Assembly (NCBI RefSeq): GCF_021026095.1
Contig: NZ_JAJNCU010000001.1
Span: forward strand, 620,001 to 684,000
DNA length: 64,000 nt
From: Salinicoccus halitifaciens
Lineage (GTDB): Bacteria > Bacillota > Bacilli > Staphylococcales > Salinicoccaceae
Reading direction: 5' to 3'
Shown here: one piece after another, positions 17,787-26,778 of the stretch
Position numbering within the stretch: position 1 is the first letter of the stretch
How the letters are laid out: every line of letters starts with the position of its first letter
Notes under the pieces: generated by a model
The model's database searches: none
The model's input: the letters and a program-made list of their open reading frames with translations, nothing else
What the model was told of the DNA's origin: nothing
Made by a program: the position numbers and the translations under genes

Positions 17787-19031
17787 TCATATTTTTTTGA
17801 GTTTGCGTGCTATATTGAAAATTAATTTGTTGAATACTTTATCGAATGTTCCCGGCAGTTCTTCGATCTCGATATTATAGCCTTTCTTGAACCGGTAGAC
17901 ACCGTAGTCCTTGGCATCTTCCGTGAAGTCCCCGGTCAGGCCGAAGAAATTGAATCGTTTCAAGCCGAGTTCTTTTGCCTTCTTGATCATTTCCCATGTT
18001 GCATAGTTTGTGCCTTTGAAGAATGACAGTTCAGGATAGCTGCCGCTGAATAAATAGACCATTTCATGGTTGTTATAGTAATACATTGCTGCGGAGAGGT
18101 CCAGGTCCGTGCCGAATTCCGCTTTGTAGCCTTCGACTTTTTCGATTCTCGAGTACTTGCTGTCAAGCTGCTGTTCAATCTGCTCGAGCTTCTTTTTCTG
18201 GCCCTTCGTCGCCCTGCCCTGTTTTTCCTTCTCGAGTATCTCTTCTTTCTCCCGAAGCAATGCGTCACGTTCATCTGCCAGCTGATCGAGGTATTCATCG
18301 ACATTGACATATGTCATGACGAGGAACATTTTCTCCTTCAACGTCTTCAGCAGGTTTTTGATTTTTTGGGACGGGACCGGGTCGAAACCGATCCTTTCCT
18401 CAGTCTCTTTATAGATTTCTATAAAAGAATCATACTCGTCCTCATCCAGATACCTCAGCCTGACCGGCATGATCTCCGCCTGTTTGGTGTTGTATCTGGT
18501 GGTCGAATCCATATTCTTCATCAGTTCTTTTTCACTCGGTGTGATGTCCAGTACACCCTGGTATCTGAGCAGTTCTTCTGTCACCAGCTGTTTTGTGAAC
18601 CCGTGATGGTTGTAGCCGAGATTTTCATAAATCTTTATGATATCCGGGTTGTTCCTTTCATCTTCGATCTCATTGCCGTCCTTGTCGTGCATCTGATAAA
18701 TATGGTACGGGGAATGAATCAGCTGGAGCGCGCCCTTTTTCTGTACATATTCATCGATTTCACGAAGGAAGAACTCAAGGCGTTCATTATTGAAGTCTTT
18801 GATCAAAGGCCCCGTATGGGAAGTGAAGAGACGGTACTTCTTCAGGACGGATGTCGCACTGAGCATCGAGACCCCGATCAGCGCCTCGTCTTCATACAGG
18901 CCGAGGAGGTGCGTCTCATACATGCCGGATATATAGTCATAGTAGAGGTCATCATGCAGATAATGCATATAACTGTCATATCCGCTGATGAACTGCTTGA
19001 AAGTTTGTTCGTTTATAGTCGCTGTATGCAT
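17787..19031 (-). CDS. FemABX-family aminoacyltransferase, third paralogue
   Basis: 414-residue non-ribosomal peptidyltransferase of the Fem/MurJ-bridge family, using aminoacyl-tRNA to extend the peptidoglycan side chain. It has the two GNAT-like domains split by a charged coiled coil (about 235-290, rich in Glu/Lys) and the C-terminal FNFFGLTGDFTEDAKDYGVYRFKKGYN segment shared with FemB. The N-terminal half is much more divergent than in FemA or FemB and lacks the SNRGP motif, reading TSHTGP. It lies 21 bp after femB. It is not FemX/FmhB by sequence; it may be an Fmh-type protein that adds another residue or confers lysostaphin-like immunity. Confidence 0.85.
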   Translation of the reverse strand: MHTATINEQTFKQFISGYDSYMHYLHDDLYYDYISGMYETHLLGLYEDEALIGVSMLSATSVLKKYRLFTSHTGPLIKDFNNERLEFFLREIDEYVQKKGALQLIHSPYHIYQMHDKDGNEIEDERNNPDIIKIYENLGYNHHGFTKQLVTEELLRYQGVLDITPSEKELMKNMDSTTRYNTKQAEIMPVRLRYLDEDEYDSFIEIYKETEERIGFDPVPSQKIKNLLKTLKEKMFLVMTYVNVDEYLDQLADERDALLREKEEILEKEKQGRATKGQKKKLEQIEQQLDSKYSRIEKVEGYKAEFGTDLDLSAAMYYYNNHEMVYLFSGSYPELSFFKGTNYATWEMIKKAKELGLKRFNFFGLTGDFTEDAKDYGVYRFKKGYNIEIEELPGTFDKVFNKLIFNIARKLKKI

Positions 19032-19052
19032 TCAGTTTCAGCCTTTCTGTAA

Positions 19053-20324
19053 TTACTTTGAAATGATCTGGCTCAGTTTCGCTTTCACTTTATAAACGTT
19101 GTAAGGCAGCGGTTTGATGACTTTCACGAAGTCCCCGACAAGCTCTTCTATCTCAGCATTGAATCCGCGTTTGAACCTGTAGACGCCGTAATCTTCGCCC
19201 TCTTCGCTGAAGTCCCCGCTGACGCCGTAGAAATTATAGCGGTCGATGCCGTTGTCGATGCAGTACTTCATCATTTCAAGGTGCATCATATAAGGGCCGA
19301 CGAACTGCGGATATTTGCTTGTGCTTGCACCGGAGTTGTAGACCAGTTCATACGGTGTCTCGAAATAGATGCCTGCAGCAAGGTCCAGGGTGTTGCCTTC
19401 GACCTTCTGGATTTCACGCGCCTCTTCCAGGTCCTCTTCGATCTTGCTGATCTGCTTCTCCATTTCCCTGATCTTGTTGATCGTCTTATCATTCTTATTC
19501 TCTTTGGCATTCTGCTGCTCATGGCGCTTCTTAAGGTCAGCGTGCTCCTTCGACAGGTTTTCAATATACTCGTCAAGCTCGATATAAGCGAGCGGAATCA
19601 GCAGTTTGTCCTTGTAAGTCATCTTGAAGTGCGTGAAATATTTGAGCGGGTCGGGATGGGTGAAGAAGCCCTGCCTCTCCGAGGTCGCAAGATATAGTTT
19701 CATGAACTTATCCAGCTCGTCCACTTCAAGGAACCTGACTTTCACGCCGTATTTCTGCGCCTTTTTAATGTTCCTTTTGCGCTGTGAATCGAATGTCTTC
19801 ACCAGTGCCTTCACATCATCATATCCACCCACATCAAGTACACTCATCCAGCGTGCCTGTGATGTCTTTGAATAACCCCGGGTGAATCCCTGATGCACAT
19901 ACCCTTCCTCTTCAAGGATTTTGATCAGTTCGTCCTGGGCCGGGTAATCCGTCTTTTCATTGACGTCCTTATCATACTTCTTGTAGATCCAGTTCGGATC
20001 GACTTTCACGTATGAACAGTTGTTTTTCCTGAGATACCGGGTCAGTTCCTGGAAATAAAACCGCACCAGCTCATGGTTGTGGTAATCCAGCACCGGACCC
20101 CGGTTGGAGTAATAGAAGTACTGCCCGAGCCCTGTTGATTTCAAAGTGAACAGGCAGGCTGCAATGACTTCACCCGCATCGTCCTTGACGCCGAGCAGCC
20201 TGACGGTCTGACCGTCTTCAAGCTCACGGTTGTCCTTGTTCTCGATCATTTGAAAAAAAGCGGATTCCTCCCCTTTTTCGATATAAGTCTGATATTCCGA
20301 GTCAGTTAATTCTGTAAAGATCAT
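19053..20324 (-). CDS. femB: Peptidoglycan bridge glycyltransferase FemB
   Basis: Adds later glycines (Gly4-5 in S. aureus) to the interpeptide bridge with glycyl-tRNA. 423 residues. It aligns by eye with S. aureus FemB over its whole length: YYSNRGPVLDYHN, FDSQRKRNIKKAQKYGVKVRFLE, IPLAYIELDEY, a central coiled coil (about 255-305), GPYMMHLEMMKYCIDNG and YNFYGVSGDFSEEGEDYGVYRFKRGFN. ATG 20324 (MIFTELT, like MKFTELT) is favoured; ATG 20330 is an alternative. 7 bp after femA. Confidence 0.9.
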   Translation of the reverse strand: MIFTELTDSEYQTYIEKGEESAFFQMIENKDNRELEDGQTVRLLGVKDDAGEVIAACLFTLKSTGLGQYFYYSNRGPVLDYHNHELVRFYFQELTRYLRKNNCSYVKVDPNWIYKKYDKDVNEKTDYPAQDELIKILEEEGYVHQGFTRGYSKTSQARWMSVLDVGGYDDVKALVKTFDSQRKRNIKKAQKYGVKVRFLEVDELDKFMKLYLATSERQGFFTHPDPLKYFTHFKMTYKDKLLIPLAYIELDEYIENLSKEHADLKKRHEQQNAKENKNDKTINKIREMEKQISKIEEDLEEAREIQKVEGNTLDLAAGIYFETPYELVYNSGASTSKYPQFVGPYMMHLEMMKYCIDNGIDRYNFYGVSGDFSEEGEDYGVYRFKRGFNAEIEELVGDFVKVIKPLPYNVYKVKAKLSQIISK

Positions 20325-20331
20325 CTTCATC

Positions 20332-21591
20332 CTACCTTCCCAATTTTTCACGCACTTTATTTAATGACTGGTACAGCAAATACGCCGGCCGGTTGATCGG
20401 CTGTATGAAATCGCCGATATATTCATTCACTTTCGCATTGAAGCCTTTCTTGAACTGGATGACACCGTAATCTTCCGCCTCCGGCATGAAGTCACCACTG
20501 ATGCCGTAGAAGTTGTAAATGTCTATATCATTTTCAAGCGCATAGTTGATCATCTTCCACTGGATGAGGTAGCTTCCGGCAAAATGCCTGAAGTCGTTAT
20601 CGCTGCCGCCTGCAAGGTACACGACTTCATGCGGTGTCACAAAATAGTATGCACTCGCCACAGGCAGTTCCCTGCCGTGCTTCTTGAGAAGTTCCTGCCC
20701 TTCTTCAAGTTTATCCTCGATGTTGGAGAGCTGCTCGCTCAAATTCACGATTTTCTTTTTCTGTTTTTCATTGGAAGGATCCTTTTCGACTGCATTTTCT
20801 GCCTTCTCGATATTCTTCTTAAGCTTATCGATGTCCTTCTGCGTCGTTTCGTTATAGCTTTCAAGATCGACATAGACAAGCGGGATCATCACTTTATCCT
20901 TGAAGTATTTTTTGCGGCTGATGTAGTATTCATCATCCCTGTCGACGAATTCCTTCTTCTCGGAAGTGTCTTTCATGAATTTACGGAAGACATCGATATC
21001 GTCGAGATCGAGGAACTTGATGCCGAGACCGTGTTTTTCAGCCTTTTTGATATTCCTCTTCCTCAGGCTGTCCATCCCATCCAGCACGTCTTCCGCCGTC
21101 TTGCCGGAGAGGTCCAGCACCGAATGCCAGCGGATCTGGATGACAGGGTCGAAGCCTGTGGAAAACCCTTCATGTTCGAAACCGTGTGCCTTGAAATAAT
21201 CAAAGATATACCGGTTGCCCATATCTTTAGTGATTTCCCCGTCATGATTGCGTTCGTTGATGACCTCATATGGGTCCACTCTAAGATGCAGCACATTTTT
21301 CGGCTTCAAAAACTGCTTCAGGCCGGAAAAGAAAGTGTCGAACACTTCCTTGTCACTGTAATCCATCACCGGCCCCCGGTTTGTATAGGCGTACTTCATC
21401 ACTTTCATCACGGGCGTCAGTGTGATCAAACAAGCCGCACGGACTGCGTCTTCATGTTTGACCCCGACCAGATAGGTCTCCGTCCCGCCTTCTTTTTTCA
21501 GCCGGTAATTTTCCTCCGTCTGGGTGAAATGACTGAAATTATGATATGTGAAGTGATTGAACTCTTCAATTGTCAATTCTGTAAATTCCAT
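20332..21591 (-). CDS. femA: Peptidoglycan bridge glycyltransferase FemA
   Basis: Adds Gly2-3 to the lipid II bridge in S. aureus. 419 residues against 420 there. Very similar along the length: HFTQTEENY, YTNRGPVMDY, HDGEITKDMGN, GFDPVIQIRWHSVLDL, DSLRKRNIKKAEKHG, FRHFAGSYLIQWKMINYALEN, YNFYGISGDF and the C-terminal GDFIQPINRPAY. A coiled coil spans about 245-300. ATG 21591 is set by AGGAG 8 nt upstream. First gene of a three-gene operon behind a 120-nt leader. Confidence 0.93.
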   Translation of the reverse strand: MEFTELTIEEFNHFTYHNFSHFTQTEENYRLKKEGGTETYLVGVKHEDAVRAACLITLTPVMKVMKYAYTNRGPVMDYSDKEVFDTFFSGLKQFLKPKNVLHLRVDPYEVINERNHDGEITKDMGNRYIFDYFKAHGFEHEGFSTGFDPVIQIRWHSVLDLSGKTAEDVLDGMDSLRKRNIKKAEKHGLGIKFLDLDDIDVFRKFMKDTSEKKEFVDRDDEYYISRKKYFKDKVMIPLVYVDLESYNETTQKDIDKLKKNIEKAENAVEKDPSNEKQKKKIVNLSEQLSNIEDKLEEGQELLKKHGRELPVASAYYFVTPHEVVYLAGGSDNDFRHFAGSYLIQWKMINYALENDIDIYNFYGISGDFMPEAEDYGVIQFKKGFNAKVNEYIGDFIQPINRPAYLLYQSLNKVREKLGR

Positions 21592-21718
21592 TTTGGCACT
21601 CCTGTCCATATTTTTCACTTTTAGTATATTAGCAGAGTTTCGCATGAATTTCATCTTTATCTATTCTTTAGTACTGCCCCGTTCATTTGAACGCATTCAA
21701 TCAGGGCACTCATCGACC

Positions 21719-21746
21719 ATTATATCATTAAACGAGGAAGTGATAA
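21719..21746 (-). promoter_or_regulatory. Promoter of the femA operon
   Basis: Minus-strand -35 TTATCA (21741-21746), 16-bp spacer with TG before the -10, and -10 TATAAT (21719-21724). The leader contains an inverted repeat CGTTCATTTGAACG at 21680-21693. Confidence 0.65.
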
Positions 21747-21786
21747 GTATGTTATCCTGATTCGCCATGAAGTCTTCACTTAAAAA

Positions 21787-21810
21787 AGGCACCGGAATCA
21801 CCCAGTGCCT
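21787..21810 (-). terminator. Terminator of the 21840 membrane gene
   Basis: 9-bp stem (AGGCACTGG / CCGGTGCCT on the minus strand) followed by six T. Confidence 0.8.
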
Positions 21811-21839
21811 TCAATGAATCTTTCTTATTCGATTATGGC

Positions 21840-22859
21840 TTATACTTCATGCTCGCGTGGTGAATTCTTCACCAGATTTGATCCCATCAGACCACCAAGT
21901 GAAGCAACGACCGCCATGAGGAGCAGACCGATGAACAGTCCAAACAACGCCCATGCGCTTATATCAGTCGCTTCATCCAGGTCCTGACGAAGGTCGTGAA
22001 GCTGGTTCTCGGCTTCATTCAAGGCATTCTGCGCTTCCTGTTCAGCCTGTTCGACACCCTGTACGATGTTTTGTGTCGCTTCCTCTGCCTCCTGTTCATT
22101 CAGATCTGTATTCCGTGCAACGGAGTTGGAAATGGCGTCTTCATCAACTGCACTTTCCACATCCTGTGCACGGGCAGCGAGCTGATTCTGCAGATCATTT
22201 AAAATCTGCTCCGAATTCTCAGGGTTCAGGAGAAGTTCACGGCCGGCCGCCATGATATCATTTCCTGCTCCATCCATATGACTTTCAAGATATTCCGGCT
22301 GCAGTTCTTCGACTCCAGTATCTGCCAGGATTTCCCTGACATCCTCCTGTGCGCCCTGCATATCGATGCCATCAATGGCTCCGGCGATCTGATCTCCGCC
22401 TTCGACTATAGCATCACTTGCAGCATCAGCGCCTGAAGCAACCGCCTCCCCGGCTGTGCTCACCGCACTGCCTGCAGCAGACAGAAGTGAGGCGATCATA
22501 TATACCATAAGTATCGTAAGTATGACCAGTCCCCCGGCCCATGTCACAAAGCCATGCAGCAGTCCGACACGTCTCGCTGCGATACCTGCGACAAATCCTG
22601 CGCCGAAGAAGGAAATCAGCATTGTGATGATCATCCAGACGATGGCACCTGTACCCATGTTGTTAAGCGGGTTGCTCGACATCAGATCGATCGCACCCAG
22701 GCCGATTGCAGAGCCCAGTGTGGACAGTACGATGTACAGCGCCAGGAAAGTCAGGATTCCGGCAAATATGGCACCCCATGATAAATTGAATCCAGCCCTT
22801 TTTTCATTCCTGTCTCTTTCGTCCTCTGTATTCAAATATCTTACAAAACGTTCTCTCAT
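21840..22859 (-). CDS. Four-helix membrane protein with long helical soluble region
   Basis: 339 residues. A short charged N-terminus is followed by three membrane helices (about 28-52, 70-95, 100-128), then a soluble region of about 170 residues rich in Ala, Glu, Asp and Gln with helical, coiled-coil-like composition, a last helix (about 303-325) and a short basic tail. ATG 22859 has AAAGGA 8 nt upstream. No recognised domain; function unknown. The 355 bp upstream, to the polymerase gene at 23215, hold only leader and AT-rich DNA, with a GGGCC/GGCCC hairpin at 22909-22923. Confidence 0.75.
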   Translation of the reverse strand: MRERFVRYLNTEDERDRNEKRAGFNLSWGAIFAGILTFLALYIVLSTLGSAIGLGAIDLMSSNPLNNMGTGAIVWMIITMLISFFGAGFVAGIAARRVGLLHGFVTWAGGLVILTILMVYMIASLLSAAGSAVSTAGEAVASGADAASDAIVEGGDQIAGAIDGIDMQGAQEDVREILADTGVEELQPEYLESHMDGAGNDIMAAGRELLLNPENSEQILNDLQNQLAARAQDVESAVDEDAISNSVARNTDLNEQEAEEATQNIVQGVEQAEQEAQNALNEAENQLHDLRQDLDEATDISAWALFGLFIGLLLMAVVASLGGLMGSNLVKNSPREHEV

Positions 22860-23214
22860 TCCAAACATCCTTTCAATTTCATCGACTTGATATTAAAACT
22901 GCACTTCCGGGCCAAATCGGCCCTGCACAGCATAACTTCTTCAACGGATATGACAAACACATTACTCTTCATATACAAACAATCATCCGGTACGAGTCGT
23001 CATCACCTTCCCCTCTTGATTATCGTTGTATATCTTTTGCATATGAAGTCTCTACCCATATAAAAAATTAATAAAAGTCTTTTTTGATTGAAAGTAGAAA
23101 AATTCAACATTTTTTCTATATAAGTTAATATTTGGTTTTGAGTTTCATTTTGAATCGTTCTTTTTTGTAGTTTGTTTTATAAAATCTTGATTTATCCATA
23201 TGGGGTGTTCTCTT

Positions 23215-24477
23215 CTATCTTTTATGCCCCGCAATCAGCCCTTCCCTGAGCTTCAGCGTGGAAGCATCCGTCCGGCTGAGGGCACGCATGACGGCGAGCT
23301 GCCCGTATTTCACTTTTAATTCATCCACCGTCTTCATCAGTGCTTCTTCCTTCAGCACCTTTTCCATATCCTCGAACAGGGAGACCTGCTTTGCACTGTC
23401 CGGTATGAAGTTTGTGAGCGAGACGCTGATCGTCCGGTACAAGGCGTAAGGATCTGCAATCTGCCTCAGATGCCCCCAGGTGGCCTTCATCATGTCACTT
23501 TCATTGTTCGTCCCCTCTTTGACCGTATACTGTTTGCGGAAGATCCTGCCGTCTTTTGTGCCGACCGAAAACTGCACCGTCCTGGCGAGCCGGTGTGCGA
23601 GACGCAGACGGTGCGCCACTTCATCGAACTGTTCGAATAAAACCACATATATCTCTTCGAATCTGTAATCCCTCATCAGAATCTGGCTCTTTGCGATGGA
23701 GGGCGAATGGACCGTGTGCTTCTCCCGTATCACACTGAAATCTATGCCGTTCGCATGGAGATGCCAGTCGACGCCGATGATTCCGAAGTCACGCCTCAAA
23801 TGGGCCGGGTTGTAATGTGCAAGATCCCCGATGCTGAAGATTCCGCGCTCATTGAGCTTCACCTCGCTCCGCCGGTTGATTCCCCAGAAGGCCTTAAGCG
23901 GCGTAATCGGCCAAAGCTTCTCCGGTACATCATGGTATCTCCATTCGGCGATGCCGTCATCCGTCCTTTTCGCTTCGATATCCAGTGCGAGTTTACTGAG
24001 CAGCAGGTTTTCCCCGACGCCGATGGCACTGTCTATTTTTGTCGCTTCATGGATCTCCTTCCGGACCCTTTTGGCCACATCATACGGCGTTTTCCCGAAC
24101 AGACGGTAGCTTTCCGTGATGTCCATGAAGAATTCATCGATGGAGTATTGATGGAAATCCTCAGGAGCCGTATACTGCAGTGCAATTTCCGTTATTTTCG
24201 ACGAATAGTCGAGATAGGTCTTCATTGACGGATTGATGATGTAGATGTCGCTCCGGGCCGGTATTTCAAACAGCCTGGAGCCTGTCTTGATGCCGAGCTT
24301 CTTGAGTTCCGGTGTCGCAGCGAGCACCACCGATCCGATGCTTTTCGTATCGCCGACCACGGCGAGCTTCGTCGTTTTTGGATCCAGTCCCTTCAAAATG
24401 CATGAAACGCTTGCAAAAAAGCTCTTCAGATCGACGCACAAAATATGACGGTGCGGACAGATATAATAATCATACAT
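23215..24477 (-). CDS. Y-family DNA polymerase (UmuC/UvrX-like)
   Basis: Translesion polymerase of 420 residues, nearer to the UvrX/YqjW-type UmuC proteins of Gram-positives than to DinB. Catalytic carboxylates lie in CVDLKSFFASV (near residue 15) and YSIDEFFMDIT (near 113). A helix-hairpin-helix region (AFWGINRRSEVKLNERGIFSIGDLAHY) and a C-terminal little-finger domain follow. The C-terminus QVSLFEDM resembles the beta-clamp-binding peptide QLxLF. A perfect LexA box overlaps its promoter, so it should be induced by DNA damage. AAGGGG precedes ATG 24477. Confidence 0.9.
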   Translation of the reverse strand: MYDYYICPHRHILCVDLKSFFASVSCILKGLDPKTTKLAVVGDTKSIGSVVLAATPELKKLGIKTGSRLFEIPARSDIYIINPSMKTYLDYSSKITEIALQYTAPEDFHQYSIDEFFMDITESYRLFGKTPYDVAKRVRKEIHEATKIDSAIGVGENLLLSKLALDIEAKRTDDGIAEWRYHDVPEKLWPITPLKAFWGINRRSEVKLNERGIFSIGDLAHYNPAHLRRDFGIIGVDWHLHANGIDFSVIREKHTVHSPSIAKSQILMRDYRFEEIYVVLFEQFDEVAHRLRLAHRLARTVQFSVGTKDGRIFRKQYTVKEGTNNESDMMKATWGHLRQIADPYALYRTISVSLTNFIPDSAKQVSLFEDMEKVLKEEALMKTVDELKVKYGQLAVMRALSRTDASTLKLREGLIAGHKR

Positions 24478-24495
24478 ACCATCACCCCTTATATA

Positions 24496-24509
24496 CGAAC
24501 TTGTGTTCG
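24496..24509 (-). promoter_or_regulatory. LexA (SOS) box of the Y-family polymerase gene
   Basis: CGAACTTGTGTTCG, an exact match to the Gram-positive SOS consensus CGAACnnnnGTTCG, 19 bp upstream of the start codon and beside a TATATT/TATTAT -10 region. Confidence 0.9.
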
Positions 24510-24549
24510 TATATAATATAGCATGCTTCCGCCCGTCAGGTCATCAAAA

Positions 24550-24571
24550 AAAGGCGTCAAAAGACGCCTTT
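24550..24571 (-). terminator. Terminator of the LCP gene
   Basis: 9-bp perfect stem AAAGGCGTC / GACGCCTTT with a 4-nt loop and a run of seven T on the minus strand. Confidence 0.88.
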
Positions 24572-24575
24572 TAAA

Positions 24576-25601
24576 TCATTCATGTGAAATTTCATCATTT
24601 TCTTCCAGGTTCTCTTCAGGTGCATGCGCTTCAGGTTCATCCAGTTCATCATTCAAAAATTGATGCAGCACTTCGCGGTTCCGTTCGAAATCCATATCGA
24701 TCACGTTACCTGCATGATACGTATCCATGAACTGGTATGACCCATCCACAGGGAGGGTCAGTGAATCGATGTCCTTATCCCCCCGGACCAGGAATGAAGC
24801 GGCCATGCGGTAGAGCTCGGCATTGCCCATGCTCGTGTTCACATAACCCATGCCCGTGCCCATGGCATGCGGCAGATTGAAGATCCCCCCGACGGTCAGC
24901 ACCTCATCTTTTATGGCCGATATGACCTGCTGCTGGCGTCTGACACGACCGAAATCACCTTCGGCATCCTGGCGGAAGCGTGCATATTCAAGCAGATCCT
25001 CACCGTTCAGCTGCTGCTCTCCTGCAAACAGCTCGGTGGTGATCTTCTCCGACATGTCCTTTTCCACATCGATGGTGATCCCGTCTTCATTGATCGCATC
25101 CACCACCGATTCGAATGCCTGATAGTCGACCACGATATAGTCCTCGACCTGCACCCCGAAGTTTTCGGCAATCGTCTGCCTCAGCAGTTCGACGCCGCCC
25201 AAAGAAAAGACCGAGTTGATCTTGTAGTTCTGATAACCCGGTATATCCATATAGATATCCCGCATGATTGACACCAGCTTCAAGTCCTTCTGCATATAAT
25301 CATACTGTCCGAGCATCACGACGTCGGTCCGTGTGGCACCGTCCTCTTCCCGGTCGGCACCGAGCAGCAGGAACAGTTTCCTGCCGTCATTGTTGTCCGT
25401 ACTGTTGAAAATCATCTCTTCATGTTCCACACCGTCCTCCTTTGCGGTGTTCAGGCCGGACTGGTAGGAAGCAAATATATATATCACCGCACCGATCAGT
25501 AAAATGAGCAGTATGAGCGGTATGTATGCCCTCTTCTTCAATTTAAACTTTTTGCGTGTGACAGTGTCATTCCTGTTTACGCGTTTATATTCATTTTCCA
25601 T
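24576..25601 (-). CDS. LytR-CpsA-Psr (LCP) family wall polymer ligase
   Basis: 341 residues: basic cytoplasmic N-terminus, one membrane helix (about 27-47) and an extracellular LCP domain. Family signatures: LLGADREEDGATRTDVVML, the conserved arginines in SIMRDIYMDIP, and the YARFRQDAEGDFGRVRRQQQV segment. These enzymes attach wall teichoic acid or other polymers from a lipid carrier to peptidoglycan. ATG 25601 has AGGAG 7 nt upstream. It corresponds by position to the MsrR-type LCP gene of S. aureus. The acidic tail (about 315-341) is unassigned. Confidence 0.9.
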   Translation of the reverse strand: MENEYKRVNRNDTVTRKKFKLKKRAYIPLILLILLIGAVIYIFASYQSGLNTAKEDGVEHEEMIFNSTDNNDGRKLFLLLGADREEDGATRTDVVMLGQYDYMQKDLKLVSIMRDIYMDIPGYQNYKINSVFSLGGVELLRQTIAENFGVQVEDYIVVDYQAFESVVDAINEDGITIDVEKDMSEKITTELFAGEQQLNGEDLLEYARFRQDAEGDFGRVRRQQQVISAIKDEVLTVGGIFNLPHAMGTGMGYVNTSMGNAELYRMAASFLVRGDKDIDSLTLPVDGSYQFMDTYHAGNVIDMDFERNREVLHQFLNDELDEPEAHAPEENLEENDEISHE

Positions 25602-25744
25602 ATTCAAGCTCCTAAAAATTCTCTAACAGATATTCTACTCTTAAAAGAGAGATTAATAAAGCAAATATACAGCGCATGTTTAAAATTGTCTTACAGACAC
25701 CGATATAGTAATATGAATGAAAATCATAAGAAAAGAGGATCACT

Positions 25745-26707
25745 ATGTATAAAAAGTTTACACTGCTCGCTGTTGCGGTGTTATTCATATCCCTTCTGCC
25801 CGCCACTTTGAAGGCGGCTTCGGAATGGGAAAATGCCGTGACAATCTACGGCGCGGCCCTGGAGAATGATGATGGTTTGAGGGAGGATACCAGCAGTCTG
25901 CTGGGCACAGAAGACGGTGATGAGACCGGATACGTGTACTCGGAAGACCTTCAGAATTACCTGGATGTCTATTATGATGACAGTGTGCTGAAATCAAGCA
26001 TCCGCATCATCCAGAGGGACCCGGGCCACGGCCTCAATATCACACTCAATGAAGAGATGGGTGAGATCACCCAGATCACGGAAGAGACATATCAGAACGC
26101 ACTGATCACTTCAGGCGTCACCGATGCCGATGTCACCATCGCCGCAGCGGAAGACGTGACGGGTGAGAGTGCTTTGTCGGGTATCTACAAGGCGTATGAA
26201 GTGCAGGGTGAGGAGATTCCGGAGGAACGCACCCGGAATGCACAGGAAGAGCTTGAAGCCATTACAGACATCGCAGAGGAAAACAGCGGTGTCGAAGGGT
26301 TTTCACAAGTCCAGCTCAACAAGATGATCACCGAAATCAAGATTGAGATCGTCAATAACTACGGCGGTGATGTGACAGAAGAGGACGTCAGGGGCATCGT
26401 TGATGAAAAGATGCAGGAAAACGGCCTTGACGGCATCCTGTCCCAGGAGCAGATCGACCGCATCGTCGGCATCCTGCTGGATATCCGCGACTCCGGCATA
26501 TTTTCCGGTGAAGAAGCGGAGAGGCTGATGGAATCTTCAAGAGATCTGGTCGACCAGATCACTTCGAGCGACGCATTCGGTGAAGCCCGCGACAGGGCCG
26601 GAGAAATCGGACAGGAGATACAGGAATCTGGTGCATGGCAATCCTTCGTCGACGCCCTCCGCAACTTCTTCAGCCGTGTCGCCGACTTTGTAAGAAACCT
26701 GTTTTAA
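25745..26707 (+). CDS. Secreted DUF1002 protein
   Basis: 320 residues with a Sec signal peptide (residues 1-24, cleavage likely after LKA) and a DUF1002-type body like B. subtilis YpuA: VTIYGAALENDDGLREDTSSLLG, then an acidic helical region up to about 290. The end is amphipathic/hydrophobic (FVDALRNFFSRVADFVRNLF). AAGAGGA lies before ATG 25745. Divergent from the LCP gene, suggesting a possible cell-envelope role; the molecular function is unknown. Confidence 0.82.
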   Translation: MYKKFTLLAVAVLFISLLPATLKAASEWENAVTIYGAALENDDGLREDTSSLLGTEDGDETGYVYSEDLQNYLDVYYDDSVLKSSIRIIQRDPGHGLNITLNEEMGEITQITEETYQNALITSGVTDADVTIAAAEDVTGESALSGIYKAYEVQGEEIPEERTRNAQEELEAITDIAEENSGVEGFSQVQLNKMITEIKIEIVNNYGGDVTEEDVRGIVDEKMQENGLDGILSQEQIDRIVGILLDIRDSGIFSGEEAERLMESSRDLVDQITSSDAFGEARDRAGEIGQEIQESGAWQSFVDALRNFFSRVADFVRNLF

Positions 26708-26711
26708 ATGA

Positions 26712-26743
26712 AAATGACCGCATACATATGTATGCGGTCATTT
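26712..26743. terminator. Bidirectional terminator
   Basis: Perfect 16-nt-arm palindrome centred between 26727 and 26728, with a T-run on the plus side, between the DUF1002 gene and the convergent symporter gene. Confidence 0.88.
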
Positions 26744-26778
26744 TTTATCGGTTCCCGTCGCAGCAGCCAATTACCTTA

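Noticed and set aside
18066-19052. 328-codon open frame on the plus strand
   Set aside because: Antisense to the third fem gene; composition is that of a shadow frame.
20584-21624. 346-codon open frame on the plus strand
   Set aside because: Antisense to femA, which is strongly conserved; no ribosome site.
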